From: Herpetosiphon gulosus
GTDB taxonomy: Bacteria; Chloroflexota; Chloroflexia; Chloroflexales; Herpetosiphonaceae
Assembly (NCBI RefSeq): GCF_039545135.1
Contig: NZ_BAABRU010000024.1
Location: 1-50,716, forward strand
Reading direction: 5' to 3'
Length of the DNA: 50,716 nt
The notes under the pieces are model-generated. The model was not told where the DNA came from. It saw nothing but the letters and a program-made list of their open reading frames with translations, and made no database searches. This document shows, one piece after another, positions 1 through 9,652 of this stretch. Position 1 is the stretch's first letter; every line of letters starts with the position of its first letter. The position numbers and the translations under genes were made by a program.

Positions 1-1345
1 CGCCAACTAAGAGTGACTGAATCATCGTGTCATTGGCATTCAAGGCGGTGGCATCGCCCACGACAAACAACGCGATTTTGGCCGTGCTGGGCGTGCTGGT
101 GCTGCCAGTGCTGGTTGGGGTCGCAGGTACGGGCGTGATGCTGGCGGGAATGCCGGTCGCGGTCGCCGTCGCAGGAGCAGCGGTTGCCGTGGCGCTATCA
201 ACCACGGTGAAATCGAGGGTGAAACTGCCGCCTTGGGTTCCCGTCGCATTCGCGCCGCTAAACGCGGTGACGACGAGTTGATGCTGGCCTGCGCTGGGAG
301 TCCAGGCAGCATAATCGTTGCCCGTATTGCCCTGCAAGGCATACGGCGCACCACCCTCAATCCGATACGGCGCACCATCAAGGCTAAAGCGCACGCTGCC
401 AACTGTGGCTGGGCTGGTGTTGGCGCGAATGTTGAGTCGCCGCGTGCCCAAGGCCACAAAATCGAGCACAGTTGGCGTGTCCATCGGATCAAAGCCGATA
501 ATCGCTTGGTCGGTATCAGCGTTGAATAAGGTGAGCGAAGTCACCGTAATCCCGCCAGCCGGGGTTGGCGTAGTAACCGTTGGTTCACTGGTGCTGGTTG
601 GGGTGGCCGTCATGGGCATTGGTGTGCCATTGGGATCAAGCCACTGGCGCGTTTCAAGATTGAAACGTAGAACAACCGTGGTTGGATCGGCGACGGTGGC
701 AAAATAAATCTGCGCATCATCCGTATGATGAATATATAAGGGTTCTATTGCGTGAGGAGTATCATAGCGTGCTGTAGCAACATCCTGTGTTTGGATCGTC
801 TGCGTTTCAACCAGTATATATGATACGCTAGGGTCAGCATCTTTTGTATAGAGTACCAATTCATATCGGTATAGATTATCCACCATGAACCAACAATCAT
901 GGACGGTTATCGTTCGATTAGGAATATCAAAACATCCATAATGCCTCCCAATAACTCTTGGCACTGGTGACAAAAATGGGGTAAGAAGAGTACCATTGGC
1001 TTTTGAGGTAGCAATCGCTGCAAAATCAGGGCTGAGGGTGCGGGTTGGTCCACCAGCCGCGATTGTTGCTTCATAATATTCTGATTCCCGATTCCGATCA
1101 GCCCAGTAGGTTGCCTCAGCAACTGGTTCAAGGGTTGGGCTTTGCGCAAAGGTGGTTGCTTGCGCGTGCAGTGTTGCATTGATTGCATCAACCGTTTCAG
1201 TCGGATGGCTCGTGGCAGTTGCTAGAAAGCTTTGGGTATTGGAGTTTTGGCTTTGCACTTGTTCTTGATTACTTATTCTGCCGCACCCTGCAAGAAGCAT
1301 AGCGAAACCAATGCGTAGTCCATACTTGATCCATGAATTAACCAT
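1..1345 (-). CDS. Exported lipoprotein, partial (C-terminus beyond window)
   Basis: The reading frame is open from an ATG at 1345 to the left window edge, about 448 codons, without a stop. A GGGAG ribosome site lies 8 bases upstream. The N-terminus is a lipoprotein signal peptide ending in LAGC, so the mature protein should be lipid-anchored outside the cytoplasmic membrane. Next come a region without a recognised fold, a Thr/Pro-rich linker (around residue 255), and a beta-sandwich-like stretch with an FDPMD-type phrase (around 275-380) that resembles adhesion or cadherin-like modules of Chloroflexota secreted proteins. A second Thr/Pro linker precedes the edge, where another domain begins. 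The gene follows 16 bases after the exported-protein gene at 1362-4553, probably in one transcript. Function unknown. Confidence 0.75.
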   Translation of the reverse strand, partial: MVNSWIKYGLRIGFAMLLAGCGRISNQEQVQSQNSNTQSFLATATSHPTETVDAINATLHAQATTFAQSPTLEPVAEATYWADRNRESEYYEATIAAGGPTRTLSPDFAAIATSKANGTLLTPFLSPVPRVIGRHYGCFDIPNRTITVHDCWFMVDNLYRYELVLYTKDADPSVSYILVETQTIQTQDVATARYDTPHAIEPLYIHHTDDAQIYFATVADPTTVVLRFNLETRQWLDPNGTPMPMTATPTSTSEPTVTTPTPAGGITVTSLTLFNADTDQAIIGFDPMDTPTVLDFVALGTRRLNIRANTSPATVGSVRFSLDGAPYRIEGGAPYALQGNTGNDYAAWTPSAGQHQLVVTAFSGANATGTQGGSFTLDFTVVDSATATAAPATATATGIPASITPVPATPTSTGSTSTPSTAKIALFVVGDATALNANDTMIQSLLVG

Positions 1346-1361
1346 TGTGTTTTCTCCCAAC

Positions 1362-4300
1362 TTAAAAACCACAGTCTAGGTATGGTTCGCAGGCAATATC
1401 AGTGATAGGGTTGAGCTCGACTTGTGGGATAACTTGTGGATCGGGATCTACTTCCGGGGTTTTATTTAACCGCAGAAAATCGTATAACGCTTGCCAGCCA
1501 TGGTTGGGTGTAAAGTTCGGGCAATAGGACTCATCAATAGTAGGAGTACTCGGATCGTCAGGGATGCACCCATAGTCAGCCCAAGTACTGTTAATTGAAC
1601 AGAAACCAGTACTTGCACAATCGAGTGGATTTGGCAAGAGCGGCTCATAAGGAACAGGATCATCGCCACTACACCCTGATGCCCCACATTGCGTCATTAC
1701 CCCTGCAAAATTCACAGGCTTGAAGGCTGGATTGGTATTCAAATAACGGCGCACATGAAACCATTCATAGGCATATGGTACATGGTAAATTTGGGGGATT
1801 GCTCGGGCAAAGGGTTGCTTAAAGGCCACATGATATACCCGTTGCATATGGACCTCATTGACCGTATCAGAACGAGGACAACTCTCACAGCTGCCAAAAA
1901 AATAATAGGGGATCATCGCCGCTTTAGGTTGTTGCCATTGATAGCCAGTAAACCCATCAAGCCATTGGCGTGTTTCTGGCTCATAACTTGTCCATTCGGC
2001 AGCCCCACCTGTATCAACATCATCGGCAAACGGGGTAAGATACTCCGCATCATAAGCCCCGGCAATTGACACATATTCTTCGGGTTTAATCGTGTTACCA
2101 TCAAGGAATAGTGGAACTTGAAGATAATCATGATTGATCTCGGTGAGCATTTTTGACCATGCTACGCCATGGGCAAAGGTCAAATCAGGATTATCTTGCC
2201 ATCCCGATGCTCCGTAAACAGCAGAATTTGATACACCTAAGGCAAGTGTTAATCTATCCTTGGGGGGCAACTCAGTATGTTCATTGCGAGAACATACATG
2301 TCCATCATAGGCGATAGATGGCCGTAAGTAGCCCTGAATAAAAGCCACAGTATTTTTTTTAATGTCTGAAATGCCTATTGTGGTATTAGTGATATTAATC
2401 CTAATAGGTTTGACTCCATACATTGGATTGGCAGCCGATCCTAGATTTCTTGGGCTTCCTAAAGCAAGGACTACAACCCCTTGGGCATTTGACCATTGGA
2501 AATAATCGCGAATAAAACATCCCAGTTCATGCATTCCCCCAGCGTCCGTTGACAGAACATAGTAACTTTTCGTAAATTGAGGCGGTGGCAGTGTCGCATT
2601 TATTGTACCAACCGTCGCATGTCCAAGAAATCCGGCACTATTAGCCCCAACTGAGCGTACCCCTACAACAACTCCATCCCCAGCCGCCTCAACCAGATCG
2701 ATAATCCATTGCTCATAGTCCGATGAACCCTGCATTTCGTGTTGCTCAAGTACGGTACCATTTGGGTGGAGTGTAATCAAAAAGCCGCGTTGCACGCCAA
2801 GGGTGCGCGTCGCGCTACTCAGACCATTGGTGACCCCACCAACAAGCACCTGTCCCGTACTGAAGACGGTCAACGTATTAGCTCCCGTTGCGCTATAGGC
2901 GCTATTGATTGGGACTTCATCGCTCAAGCGTCGCAGGATGGGCAGCGCTCCGGCGGGTGTAATTGCGGCAACCCATAAACGAACTGCCGTATTATCTGCC
3001 GCATTGGTCACCGATTCATGCCAGGCAACCCATATGTTGCCACTGCTATCGATTGCCAATGGGCCGCCAATCCATGCCGTGCTGCTGCCGCTGGCAATGC
3101 GCTCATAGGCGGCTGGGCTAGGGTTGCTGGGCACGCGCTCATACACGATCTGCCACCCCGTCCCGACCCAGCGGCTTACACCTGCACTCGACGGATTGCT
3201 AAATCCACCACTGGTCACAGTCGCGCGTGAAAAACTGCCATAGAGAACGCCGTTGCTCGTGACGGCGAGATGGGTATAGGCGACAAGTGCGGTGGTGGTC
3301 GCGGTATGGGTTGTTGCACTGGGCGTAATTGTGCTCACAAACCCATTGCCACTTGGCAGGCTCCGCCAGGTCATCCACACCTGTTCAGCACTGGGATGGG
3401 CCACCAGATCATCGATCAGGCCATTCGCGCCACTCTCGACCAGCGGGACACTTGTGGCCGTAGCAAAGCGCACGATTTGGACAGGCTGCGGGTCACTGGA
3501 ATCATAGGCACCGATGCCGACCACGATCATGCCGCCTGCGGTCACCGCCACCCGTGCCACTGTCCCCAGCGAACCAAGCAAGGTCGATGCAAGCGGCGTT
3601 TGGCCGTCGCTGCCAATCCGCCAGAGCACCGCCCCACTGTCGCCTGCTCCGGCAAGGTAATATTGACCATTGGGATGCCGCGCAAGGTTACTCACCGTGC
3701 GCAACCCAGCCCCAAACACGCGATTAATCGTCAGACTGGGGTCAAGCACCAAGGGTTGACTGGAGTCGTATGCGCCAAGCGCGAAACTCAGCGTGCCATC
3801 GGCTGCGAGCTGAAACGCCACAGGCACAAACACCCGATCCTCACCCAGATCTTGCCAGGCGATCGGAGCGCTTTCGGTGATGATGGTGGTTGGATTGACC
3901 TGAATCACCAACGATCCATCGTTAGCGATCTTCACATCCAAGGCATCGGGATAGCGCCAGCCAATCTGACTTGGGTCGGCTCCGGCGGCTACGAGATAGC
4001 TGCTTTTGAGCGTCGCCGAGGGTGTGACGGTATACTGCAAATCAATCTGGGGATAAATGGTGCGGGCCTGAATCTGTTGATATTGCGGTACATCGCTGCG
4101 CCAGCGGCTTGAATCAGGACTGCGATAATCCGAGACGGTTGTTCCCAGTGGCAGGCTCGATTCCCACGCGGCTGGCGATGCAGATCCTACCAACTCCATG
4201 GTCAAGGTGATTGGCTCAAGACTGCTGGTCAGTGGCGAGGAGAGCCGCAATTGCCAGCCCGACGGCAGCACCTGAAGGATGCCACCTGCCAACGCAGTTT

Positions 4301-4553
4301 CGTAGACAATATCGTTTGCTAACTGGCCGTGATTGGGCACAAAGCCCGTGCTATTCAGGACGACCGTTGGGGAGGGTGTCTCCGCACTGGTGGTTGCCAG
4401 TGCTGACGAAGCGACGGCTTCATTGGGGAAGGGTGCAGCCGCAACGTCGGGGATAGATCCGGCAGGAACTGCCAACCAACTGAGGTTACTTATCACGATT
4501 CCACACAGCAAAAAACGCCGCAGGGGCTGCGGCCAACGCGATCGGTCTCTCAT
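1362..4553 (-). CDS. Large secreted protein with DUF7948/SBBP-like N-terminus
   Basis: A 1063-residue protein begins after a GGAGG site. It has an Arg-rich signal peptide with a hydrophobic core at about residues 13-32, so it is probably exported. Residues ~65-275 contain the FVPNHGQ phrase and following sandwich-like sequence typical of DUF7948 proteins that precede SBBP beta-propellers. Residues ~275-650 look like propeller blades, with repeated short Gly-rich strands. The C-terminal ~350 residues are Trp/Tyr- and Cys-rich (CGASGCSG, CINSTW-like pattern) and may be a separate extracellular, disulphide-containing domain; I cannot assign an enzyme family. It is the first gene of a probable two-gene operon with the lipoprotein at 1-1345. 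Confidence 0.75.
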   Translation of the reverse strand: MRDRSRWPQPLRRFLLCGIVISNLSWLAVPAGSIPDVAAAPFPNEAVASSALATTSAETPSPTVVLNSTGFVPNHGQLANDIVYETALAGGILQVLPSGWQLRLSSPLTSSLEPITLTMELVGSASPAAWESSLPLGTTVSDYRSPDSSRWRSDVPQYQQIQARTIYPQIDLQYTVTPSATLKSSYLVAAGADPSQIGWRYPDALDVKIANDGSLVIQVNPTTIITESAPIAWQDLGEDRVFVPVAFQLAADGTLSFALGAYDSSQPLVLDPSLTINRVFGAGLRTVSNLARHPNGQYYLAGAGDSGAVLWRIGSDGQTPLASTLLGSLGTVARVAVTAGGMIVVGIGAYDSSDPQPVQIVRFATATSVPLVESGANGLIDDLVAHPSAEQVWMTWRSLPSGNGFVSTITPSATTHTATTTALVAYTHLAVTSNGVLYGSFSRATVTSGGFSNPSSAGVSRWVGTGWQIVYERVPSNPSPAAYERIASGSSTAWIGGPLAIDSSGNIWVAWHESVTNAADNTAVRLWVAAITPAGALPILRRLSDEVPINSAYSATGANTLTVFSTGQVLVGGVTNGLSSATRTLGVQRGFLITLHPNGTVLEQHEMQGSSDYEQWIIDLVEAAGDGVVVGVRSVGANSAGFLGHATVGTINATLPPPQFTKSYYVLSTDAGGMHELGCFIRDYFQWSNAQGVVVLALGSPRNLGSAANPMYGVKPIRINITNTTIGISDIKKNTVAFIQGYLRPSIAYDGHVCSRNEHTELPPKDRLTLALGVSNSAVYGASGWQDNPDLTFAHGVAWSKMLTEINHDYLQVPLFLDGNTIKPEEYVSIAGAYDAEYLTPFADDVDTGGAAEWTSYEPETRQWLDGFTGYQWQQPKAAMIPYYFFGSCESCPRSDTVNEVHMQRVYHVAFKQPFARAIPQIYHVPYAYEWFHVRRYLNTNPAFKPVNFAGVMTQCGASGCSGDDPVPYEPLLPNPLDCASTGFCSINSTWADYGCIPDDPSTPTIDESYCPNFTPNHGWQALYDFLRLNKTPEVDPDPQVIPQVELNPITDIACEPYLDCGF

Positions 4554-4594
4554 GAGGGGATGTCCTCCATCAACACACTCAACGAATCATGGTT

Positions 4595-4624
4595 ATCCTA
4601 GCACACCATCTCTCGACGCGTCAA
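4595..4624 (-). promoter_or_regulatory. Probable sigma-70 promoter for 4553->1362
   Basis: On the minus strand TTGACG (4619-4624) and TAGGAT (4595-4600) are separated by 18 bases, about 40 bases before the ATG at 4553. The spacing and match are reasonable. There is no experimental support. Confidence 0.45.
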
Positions 4625-4688
4625 TCATGGTTGGAACCGCTATCAAACTGACGATTCATGATCGACCTCCGGCTCCTTCCGCGCTTAT

Positions 4689-5777
4689 TTAGCCCTCCCC
4701 ATAGGCATTCAGACCGAGTTGATCGACCCGTTCCGCCAATTCGGTCATCGTTGGTTGGGTGTAGCGGCTGGTGGTATTCAGATCCGTGTGACCAAGCAGG
4801 CGTGCCAGCCCGATTAAATCGCCAGGATGGGTGGCAAGGTAACGGCGGGCAAACGTATGGCGGAGTTGGTGTGGGGTCGCATCCGCAGGAACCAGATCGC
4901 GAGCGGCAGTGCGCCGAATTAATCCATGCAGCATGCCCCAACAGGCTGAGATGCTCATGCGCTGGCCTTTTTGACTCTGCCAGAGCGGAGTCGGCTGGGG
5001 AAAATTGTGGCATGCAGCCCAGACCGCAACGACGGCTTTGCGCGTTGGCGCAACATCGAACATCGGGGCGGCATAGGCAACCAGCGCGGCACAGGCAGAT
5101 CCATTCAAGGGAATCCGGCGGGCTTTGTTGCCTTTGCCACTCCGAATCATGACCGCTCCCTGTTTCTCCCCAAGGGCAATATCCTGCCAATTGAGTGCCT
5201 GACATTCACCAATCCGCATCCCCGTTTGGATCATCAGTTGGAGCACGGCATAATCGCGCAGCGGATGACGACTTCGCTGGGCTTCCCGTAATAACGCATG
5301 CAGGGCCGTGTCGCTGAGATCATTCGGTTCACCACCCCGCTGCTGACGAATCCCTTTGAGCCGGGCCAGCGGATTGGCGGTGAGGGCGTGGTGCTCCACC
5401 AACCATGCACACCAGCGGCGCAAGGCGGTGAGATGCAGATTCACGGTTGCGGTGGCCATCGTGCGTTGGAGGTGCTGCCGATAGGTTCCAAAGGCAATCG
5501 GCGTACAATCCGCAGGGGTGATCGGACGGTGTTCTTGCTGGGCATACCACGCGAGAAAATGCTGGACAATCTGGCGATACCGCCTGACCGTGCGGGCCGC
5601 ATGATCGGCAAGCACGAGATCCGTGAGCCATGTCGTGGTGAAATCGCGGAGGATCGGTGCAGCGACCGCCGCAGGCAAGTATTCTCGTTCGTTTTTTGCA
5701 GCACTGGGAGCGCCTCTCTGGGTGAAAAAACGGTCGATAGTGGGCAAAAACGCACGAGAATCCGTGTTCTCGTTCAT
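4689..5777 (-). CDS. Tyrosine recombinase, TnpI-like
   Basis: A 362-residue integrase. Residues ~40-130 form the SAM-like core-binding domain and ~150-345 the catalytic domain. The full catalytic set is visible: Arg188 in GMRIGE, Lys215 in SGKGNK, His303 and Arg306 in HQLRHTF, His330 in LLGHTD and Tyr339 in SRYTQ. I chose the ATG at 5777 because longer starts would run into the divergent transposase gene. This start codon lies inside the right arm of the lox-like site, so binding of the enzyme could shut off its own synthesis (inference). Its inferred job is resolving transposition cointegrates. TnpI of Tn4430 is shorter, so this may be a separate branch. Confidence 0.88.
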   Translation of the reverse strand: MNENTDSRAFLPTIDRFFTQRGAPSAAKNEREYLPAAVAAPILRDFTTTWLTDLVLADHAARTVRRYRQIVQHFLAWYAQQEHRPITPADCTPIAFGTYRQHLQRTMATATVNLHLTALRRWCAWLVEHHALTANPLARLKGIRQQRGGEPNDLSDTALHALLREAQRSRHPLRDYAVLQLMIQTGMRIGECQALNWQDIALGEKQGAVMIRSGKGNKARRIPLNGSACAALVAYAAPMFDVAPTRKAVVAVWAACHNFPQPTPLWQSQKGQRMSISACWGMLHGLIRRTAARDLVPADATPHQLRHTFARRYLATHPGDLIGLARLLGHTDLNTTSRYTQPTMTELAERVDQLGLNAYGEG

Positions 5778-5780
5778 TTT
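5682..5780. other. Lox-like internal recombination site of the Tn3 element
   Basis: Three copies of a 14-bp motif of the form AAAACGNACGAGAA are present. Copy B (5747-5760, plus) and copy C (5767-5780, minus) are inverted around a 6-bp centre TCCGTG, giving a 34-bp core site. Copy A (5682-5695, minus) lies 85 bp from copy C in the same orientation. A and B match at 13 of 14 bases, B and C at 12 of 14. Tn4430-type elements have this layout: an inverted pair forming the crossover core plus accessory motifs. No fourth motif was found. The site overlaps the recombinase start codon. Confidence 0.65.
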
Positions 5781-5856
5781 CACGTATACTCTATCACCGA
5801 GCCAGCCCAGAATCAACGGCTGCGGCTCGTATCCATGCCGATGAAAGGTGGAACCC

Positions 5857-8800
5857 ATGCCGGATGCTGCCGAGACGATCACCGAAGTTCCTGGCGGAAA
5901 ACGACGCGGTTACATTCTTGATGCCGATGCCATTGCTGCCATCTTCGCCCGACCACAGTTCTCCGCTGCGGAGCGTGACCAATATTTCACCATGAGTCAT
6001 GCGGAGGAACAGTACTATGCCGACAACCGCGATGACCATACCAAGTTAGGGTTCTTACTCCAACTCGGCTACTTTCATGCCAAACAGCGCTTTTTTTCCT
6101 TTACCTTTGCCGATGTCTTACCCGATGCGTGGTATCTCTGCCAGCGCTATCAGCTGCAGAATGTCAATCCAGTTACCCAAGTCCCCTTGCATAGTGACAC
6201 GATCACCCGGCAACGGGATGCGATTTGTGCGGTCAGTGGCTATCGCCGTACAACTGCTGTTGAGCGTGCCATGATTCAAACGCGGGCGGGAGACCTCGCA
6301 CGGATTAGCAGTGACCCGCTGTATGTGTTCCGCGAAGTGATGCAGTATCTGAGTGATGAGCGCATCATTGGCCCCCGCTATACCGTCATGCAGAATTTGG
6401 TGAGCACGGCCTTAACCGCAGAACATGATCGACTCACCGCACTGCTGAAGACCCATCTAACCCCTGATGAGCGCGAACAACTAACCGCGTTACTCCACAC
6501 TAATACAGGCCGTCGGCCCATCACGTGGCTTAAGCGTGATCCCAAAGACTTTAGTAAAACAGCCATGCAGGATGAACTTGCCCGTGGACAGATCCTCCAA
6601 CCCTTAGCCGCGTGTGCCGCTCGCATTTTGCCAACCTTTGCGATTTCACAAGCGGCCATTGCCCACTATGCCTGGTTAGTCACCTATTACTCCTCAGGGC
6701 GACTTGAAGGGCTTGATGATGATGTCCAGCTCCTCTATCTGCTCTGTTTTGTGCATCGGCGCTACCATCGCCTCAATGATCACCTGATAACGTGCCTGCT
6801 CCAACTGGTCAAGCAGTATCATACCGAAGCCATCACTGCGATGCAGGAGCAAACGTCCGCCCTGCAATCGGCACTAACCAAAGATTTTCCAAAGGTTGGA
6901 AAAGTCCTGAAACTCTTGCTTCCACCGACCTATCCCCCCGAAACGCCACTCTCCATTGTGCACCATGCAGCCTTTGCTCACCTTTCCCCGGAGCGCCTTG
7001 CAGAACTCGCTGACTACCTCCTTGCCCGTGGAACCCTTGATGCTTCAGCGTTTTACTGGATGAAGATTGATACCCTCATGGCCCGCGCAAAACCACGGCT
7101 CCGTCCGCTCTTGATGGCCCTTGATATGGCGGCAACCCATCCTAATTCGCCACTCTTGGAAGCAGTCCGTGCTCTCCAAACCCATTTTACCGCAGGCCGA
7201 CCACTCACCCGCGTCATGACCACGGATCTCCCATCGGGCTTTATGAATGACCACGACCAACGCGCGATAACCGTCGATGAAACCCAGGAATTCATCCGTG
7301 ACCGCTATGAGTTTTTGCTGTATCGCTCCCTTCGCAAGGCGATTGAAGCGGGCGAACTGGTCTGTGCCGCGAGCATTCAATTTCGCAGTTTTGAAGACGA
7401 TCTGATTCCTGACGCAGAGTGGGCCGATAAAACGGCGGTGCTGGAGCGCATTGCGGAACCGCGCTTGCTCGAACCGATTGATGCCCAGCTTGCAACGCTT
7501 AAGCAGGAATTAGAAGCCCGGATTCGCGCCGTCAACGCCCGCATTAAGGCGGGTAAAAATCCCCATGTGACCATCAAATCCGGCAAGAAACGCACCACGT
7601 GGTCTGTCCGCTATCCCCGCCCGCGTGATCCGATCAACCATGCCGTTTTTGATACCGTGCCGCAGGTCTCGATTACCAGTGTCCTGCAATTTGTGGAGGA
7701 ACGGTGTCCATTTCTCCAAGCCTTTACCCATGTGTCGGGACGCTATCAAAAACCACCCACCGATGACCACATTATTCGCGCGTGTCTGGTGGCATGGGGA
7801 ACCAACATGGGGGTTGGGCGGATGGGGACGATCTCGGATATCCCAACCCATGTGCTGACCCAAGCCTCAGAAAATTATCTCCGCCTAGAAACACTCCAGC
7901 ACGCCAGTGATCACATTTGTAATGCCATGGCGGCAATGCCACGCTTTCGGCGGTTTGATCTGGGGGATCATGTCCACTCGAGCAGTGATGGGCAGAAATT
8001 TGAGACGCAACGGGTGACGTTCGGCGCACGGTACGGCCCAAAGTACTTTGGCCGCTCGAAGAAAGGGCGGGTCGCTTACTCGCTGGTCGCCAGCCATCTG
8101 CCGATCGCAGGACGGATGATCGGCGCACACGAGCATGAAAGTCATTATGTCTTTGATATCCTCAAACAGAATGCAACGGATGTTCGTCCGCGCGTCCATT
8201 CCACCGATACCCACGGGACGAATCACGTCAATTCCGCCCTTCTATACCTCTTTGGCTATCTCTTTGCACCACGCTATAAGAATCTCCCGCGCAAGGTTGC
8301 AACCAGTCTCTATGGATTCCAGCACCCGCGGCAGTATGGCGATGTCCTGCTGACACCAGTCCGCAAAATCAACACCGCGTTAATTCGTGCCGAATGGGAC
8401 AACCTGCTCCGGATTTTTGCCTCATTGGCGCTGAAGACGACGAGCCAGCATATCATTGTCCGCAAACTGAGTTCGTATGCCCGCCGCAATAGCACCGCGC
8501 ATGCGTTGTGGGAGCTTGACCGCATTATCACCAGTCTGTACCTCTTGGAGTATGTCGATTCGGCACCACTGCGCCAGCATGTCCAACGCGCCCTCAATCG
8601 TGGGGAACAGTATCATCATCTTCGGCGGGCGGTGTCCTACGCGAACATCGGCAAATTGCGGTTTACGACGGAAACCGATCAAGAATTGTGGAATGAATGC
8701 AGCCGTTTATTAGCCAACTGTATTCTTTTTTACAACATGACTGTACTCGATCGGTTATTAGCCCAAAAAGAAGCGGACGGTGATACCGTAAGTGCTGCTG

Positions 8801-8958
8801 CCATCGCGGAAATTGCGCCGATTGCCTGGCAACATATCAATTTTTATGGTCGTTACGAATTTGTGACGATCCCTGAGCGGATTGACTTGGAAGCACTCGT
8901 TGCAACCTTAGCACAACGTCAGTATCGACCAGAAAATGCTGAAAATAAAGAGAGGTAG
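5857..8958 (+). CDS. tnpA: Tn3-family transposase
   Basis: A 1033-residue protein with the usual length and order of Tn3 transposases: an N-terminal DNA-binding region of the DUF4158 type, a long helical middle, and a C-terminal DDE nuclease. The catalytic triad can be placed at Asp711 (SSDGQ), Asp784 (STDTHG) and Glu917 in the characteristic LNRGEQ motif, followed by the conserved ELWNEC segment. The ATG at 5857 is preceded by AAAGGTGG. The protein should bind the terminal repeats and catalyse replicative transposition. No frameshift or stop was seen, so it is probably active. It is divergent from the recombinase gene. Confidence 0.95.
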   Translation: MPDAAETITEVPGGKRRGYILDADAIAAIFARPQFSAAERDQYFTMSHAEEQYYADNRDDHTKLGFLLQLGYFHAKQRFFSFTFADVLPDAWYLCQRYQLQNVNPVTQVPLHSDTITRQRDAICAVSGYRRTTAVERAMIQTRAGDLARISSDPLYVFREVMQYLSDERIIGPRYTVMQNLVSTALTAEHDRLTALLKTHLTPDEREQLTALLHTNTGRRPITWLKRDPKDFSKTAMQDELARGQILQPLAACAARILPTFAISQAAIAHYAWLVTYYSSGRLEGLDDDVQLLYLLCFVHRRYHRLNDHLITCLLQLVKQYHTEAITAMQEQTSALQSALTKDFPKVGKVLKLLLPPTYPPETPLSIVHHAAFAHLSPERLAELADYLLARGTLDASAFYWMKIDTLMARAKPRLRPLLMALDMAATHPNSPLLEAVRALQTHFTAGRPLTRVMTTDLPSGFMNDHDQRAITVDETQEFIRDRYEFLLYRSLRKAIEAGELVCAASIQFRSFEDDLIPDAEWADKTAVLERIAEPRLLEPIDAQLATLKQELEARIRAVNARIKAGKNPHVTIKSGKKRTTWSVRYPRPRDPINHAVFDTVPQVSITSVLQFVEERCPFLQAFTHVSGRYQKPPTDDHIIRACLVAWGTNMGVGRMGTISDIPTHVLTQASENYLRLETLQHASDHICNAMAAMPRFRRFDLGDHVHSSSDGQKFETQRVTFGARYGPKYFGRSKKGRVAYSLVASHLPIAGRMIGAHEHESHYVFDILKQNATDVRPRVHSTDTHGTNHVNSALLYLFGYLFAPRYKNLPRKVATSLYGFQHPRQYGDVLLTPVRKINTALIRAEWDNLLRIFASLALKTTSQHIIVRKLSSYARRNSTAHALWELDRIITSLYLLEYVDSAPLRQHVQRALNRGEQYHHLRRAVSYANIGKLRFTTETDQELWNECSRLLANCILFYNMTVLDRLLAQKEADGDTVSAAAIAEIAPIAWQHINFYGRYEFVTIPERIDLEALVATLAQRQYRPENAENKER

Positions 8959-8968
8959 CTCAAATGTA

Positions 8969-9007
8969 CTGAAGTGGGAGTTTTTGAGGGAATTTACAGT
9001 TAAGCCC
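8969..9007. repeat. Candidate right terminal inverted repeat of the Tn3 element
   Basis: The stretch begins 10 bases after the transposase stop and has the position and length expected for a Tn3-family end. It runs from ACTGAAG through GTTTTTGAGGG to TTAAGCCC. I could not find an inverted partner between 1 and 5800, so this rests on position only. Confidence 0.25.
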
Positions 9008-9092
9008 TTAATGGTCTTCAGGGGAACCTTTCGTGAGGGAACGGCGTTGCTCTTGCAATCAACTGATGACTATAGCTATGGAGCATGCACCT

Positions 9093-9545
9093 ATGCGTTC
9101 GATAATCAATCTCCTCTTAATCGCCATCATGATGGGTGGGTGTGGAAGCACACCATCATCAACCACCCAGCCAACCAGTGCCCCTACGATCGGTGACGCA
9201 GCCGCATTAATTGGCTCACGCTGGAACGTGTTAACCATCAATGGGAAACCGTTGGTCGGCAGCAAGCCATTACCATTTGTGATTGAGTCCGCCAGTCAGG
9301 TATCAGGCGATGGCGGGTGTAATGGGTATGGTGGCGGCATCACGATCGACGGGACAAGCATGCAGATTGGCCCACTCGTCTCCACCCTGATGGCCTGTGT
9401 AGAACCGGGTATTCAAGACCAAGAAACCGCGCTGCATCAACAATTTGAGCGGGTTCGCAGCTATCAACATACGGCAACCCATTTAACCTTGCTTGATGCC
9501 GAGGGAACCGCCATCATCACCATGGTTCGGCAACCCACGCCATAA
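9093..9545 (+). CDS. META-domain (HslJ-like) lipoprotein
   Basis: A 150-residue protein with a short signal peptide ending in MMGGC, a lipobox, so it is expected to be membrane-anchored on the outside. After a Ser/Thr-rich linker, residues ~35-145 show the META fold signature: GSRWNVLTING, then GDGGCNGYGG, then LMACVEPG with a conserved Cys, as in HslJ-type proteins linked to novobiocin resistance or heat shock. The start at 9093 was chosen because GGAG lies 8 bases upstream and it yields a clean signal peptide. It stands alone between the transposon and the palindrome at 9704. Its actual substrate is unknown. Confidence 0.85.
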   Translation: MRSIINLLLIAIMMGGCGSTPSSTTQPTSAPTIGDAAALIGSRWNVLTINGKPLVGSKPLPFVIESASQVSGDGGCNGYGGGITIDGTSMQIGPLVSTLMACVEPGIQDQETALHQQFERVRSYQHTATHLTLLDAEGTAIITMVRQPTP

Positions 9546-9652
9546 AGCCGCAGCCGCGGCGGCTGGATTGGTAGGAGGATGCTCGTCTGCCAAGGCATCA
9601 GGGGAGAGTTGTTCATTCATCACTGCCACCGTGCCGCTGGCAAACTCTGCCT

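Larger units (their letters stand above)
4689..9007. mobile_element. Tn3-family transposon core (recombinase, resolution site, transposase)
   Basis: A tyrosine recombinase and a full-length Tn3-type transposase are divergently arranged around a lox-like site, the architecture known from Tn4430-type elements that resolve cointegrates with TnpI rather than a serine resolvase. The ends are not established. The stretch just after the transposase stop (about 8969-9007, ending in TTAAGCCC) is a candidate right terminal repeat, but I found no matching inverted copy on the left within this window. The left end may lie elsewhere, be degenerate, or be lost. The bounds given are therefore only the span of the recognisable core. 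Confidence 0.6.

Noticed and set aside
3270-4112. 280-codon plus-strand frame opposite the large secreted protein
   Set aside because: No ribosome site, His/Arg-rich composition typical of antisense frames, and the minus-strand gene is continuous with a clear signal peptide.
5848-5882. Longer versions of the transposase and recombinase genes overlapping each other
   Set aside because: AAAGGTGG supports 5857 for the transposase, and the recombinase conserved region begins after 5777.
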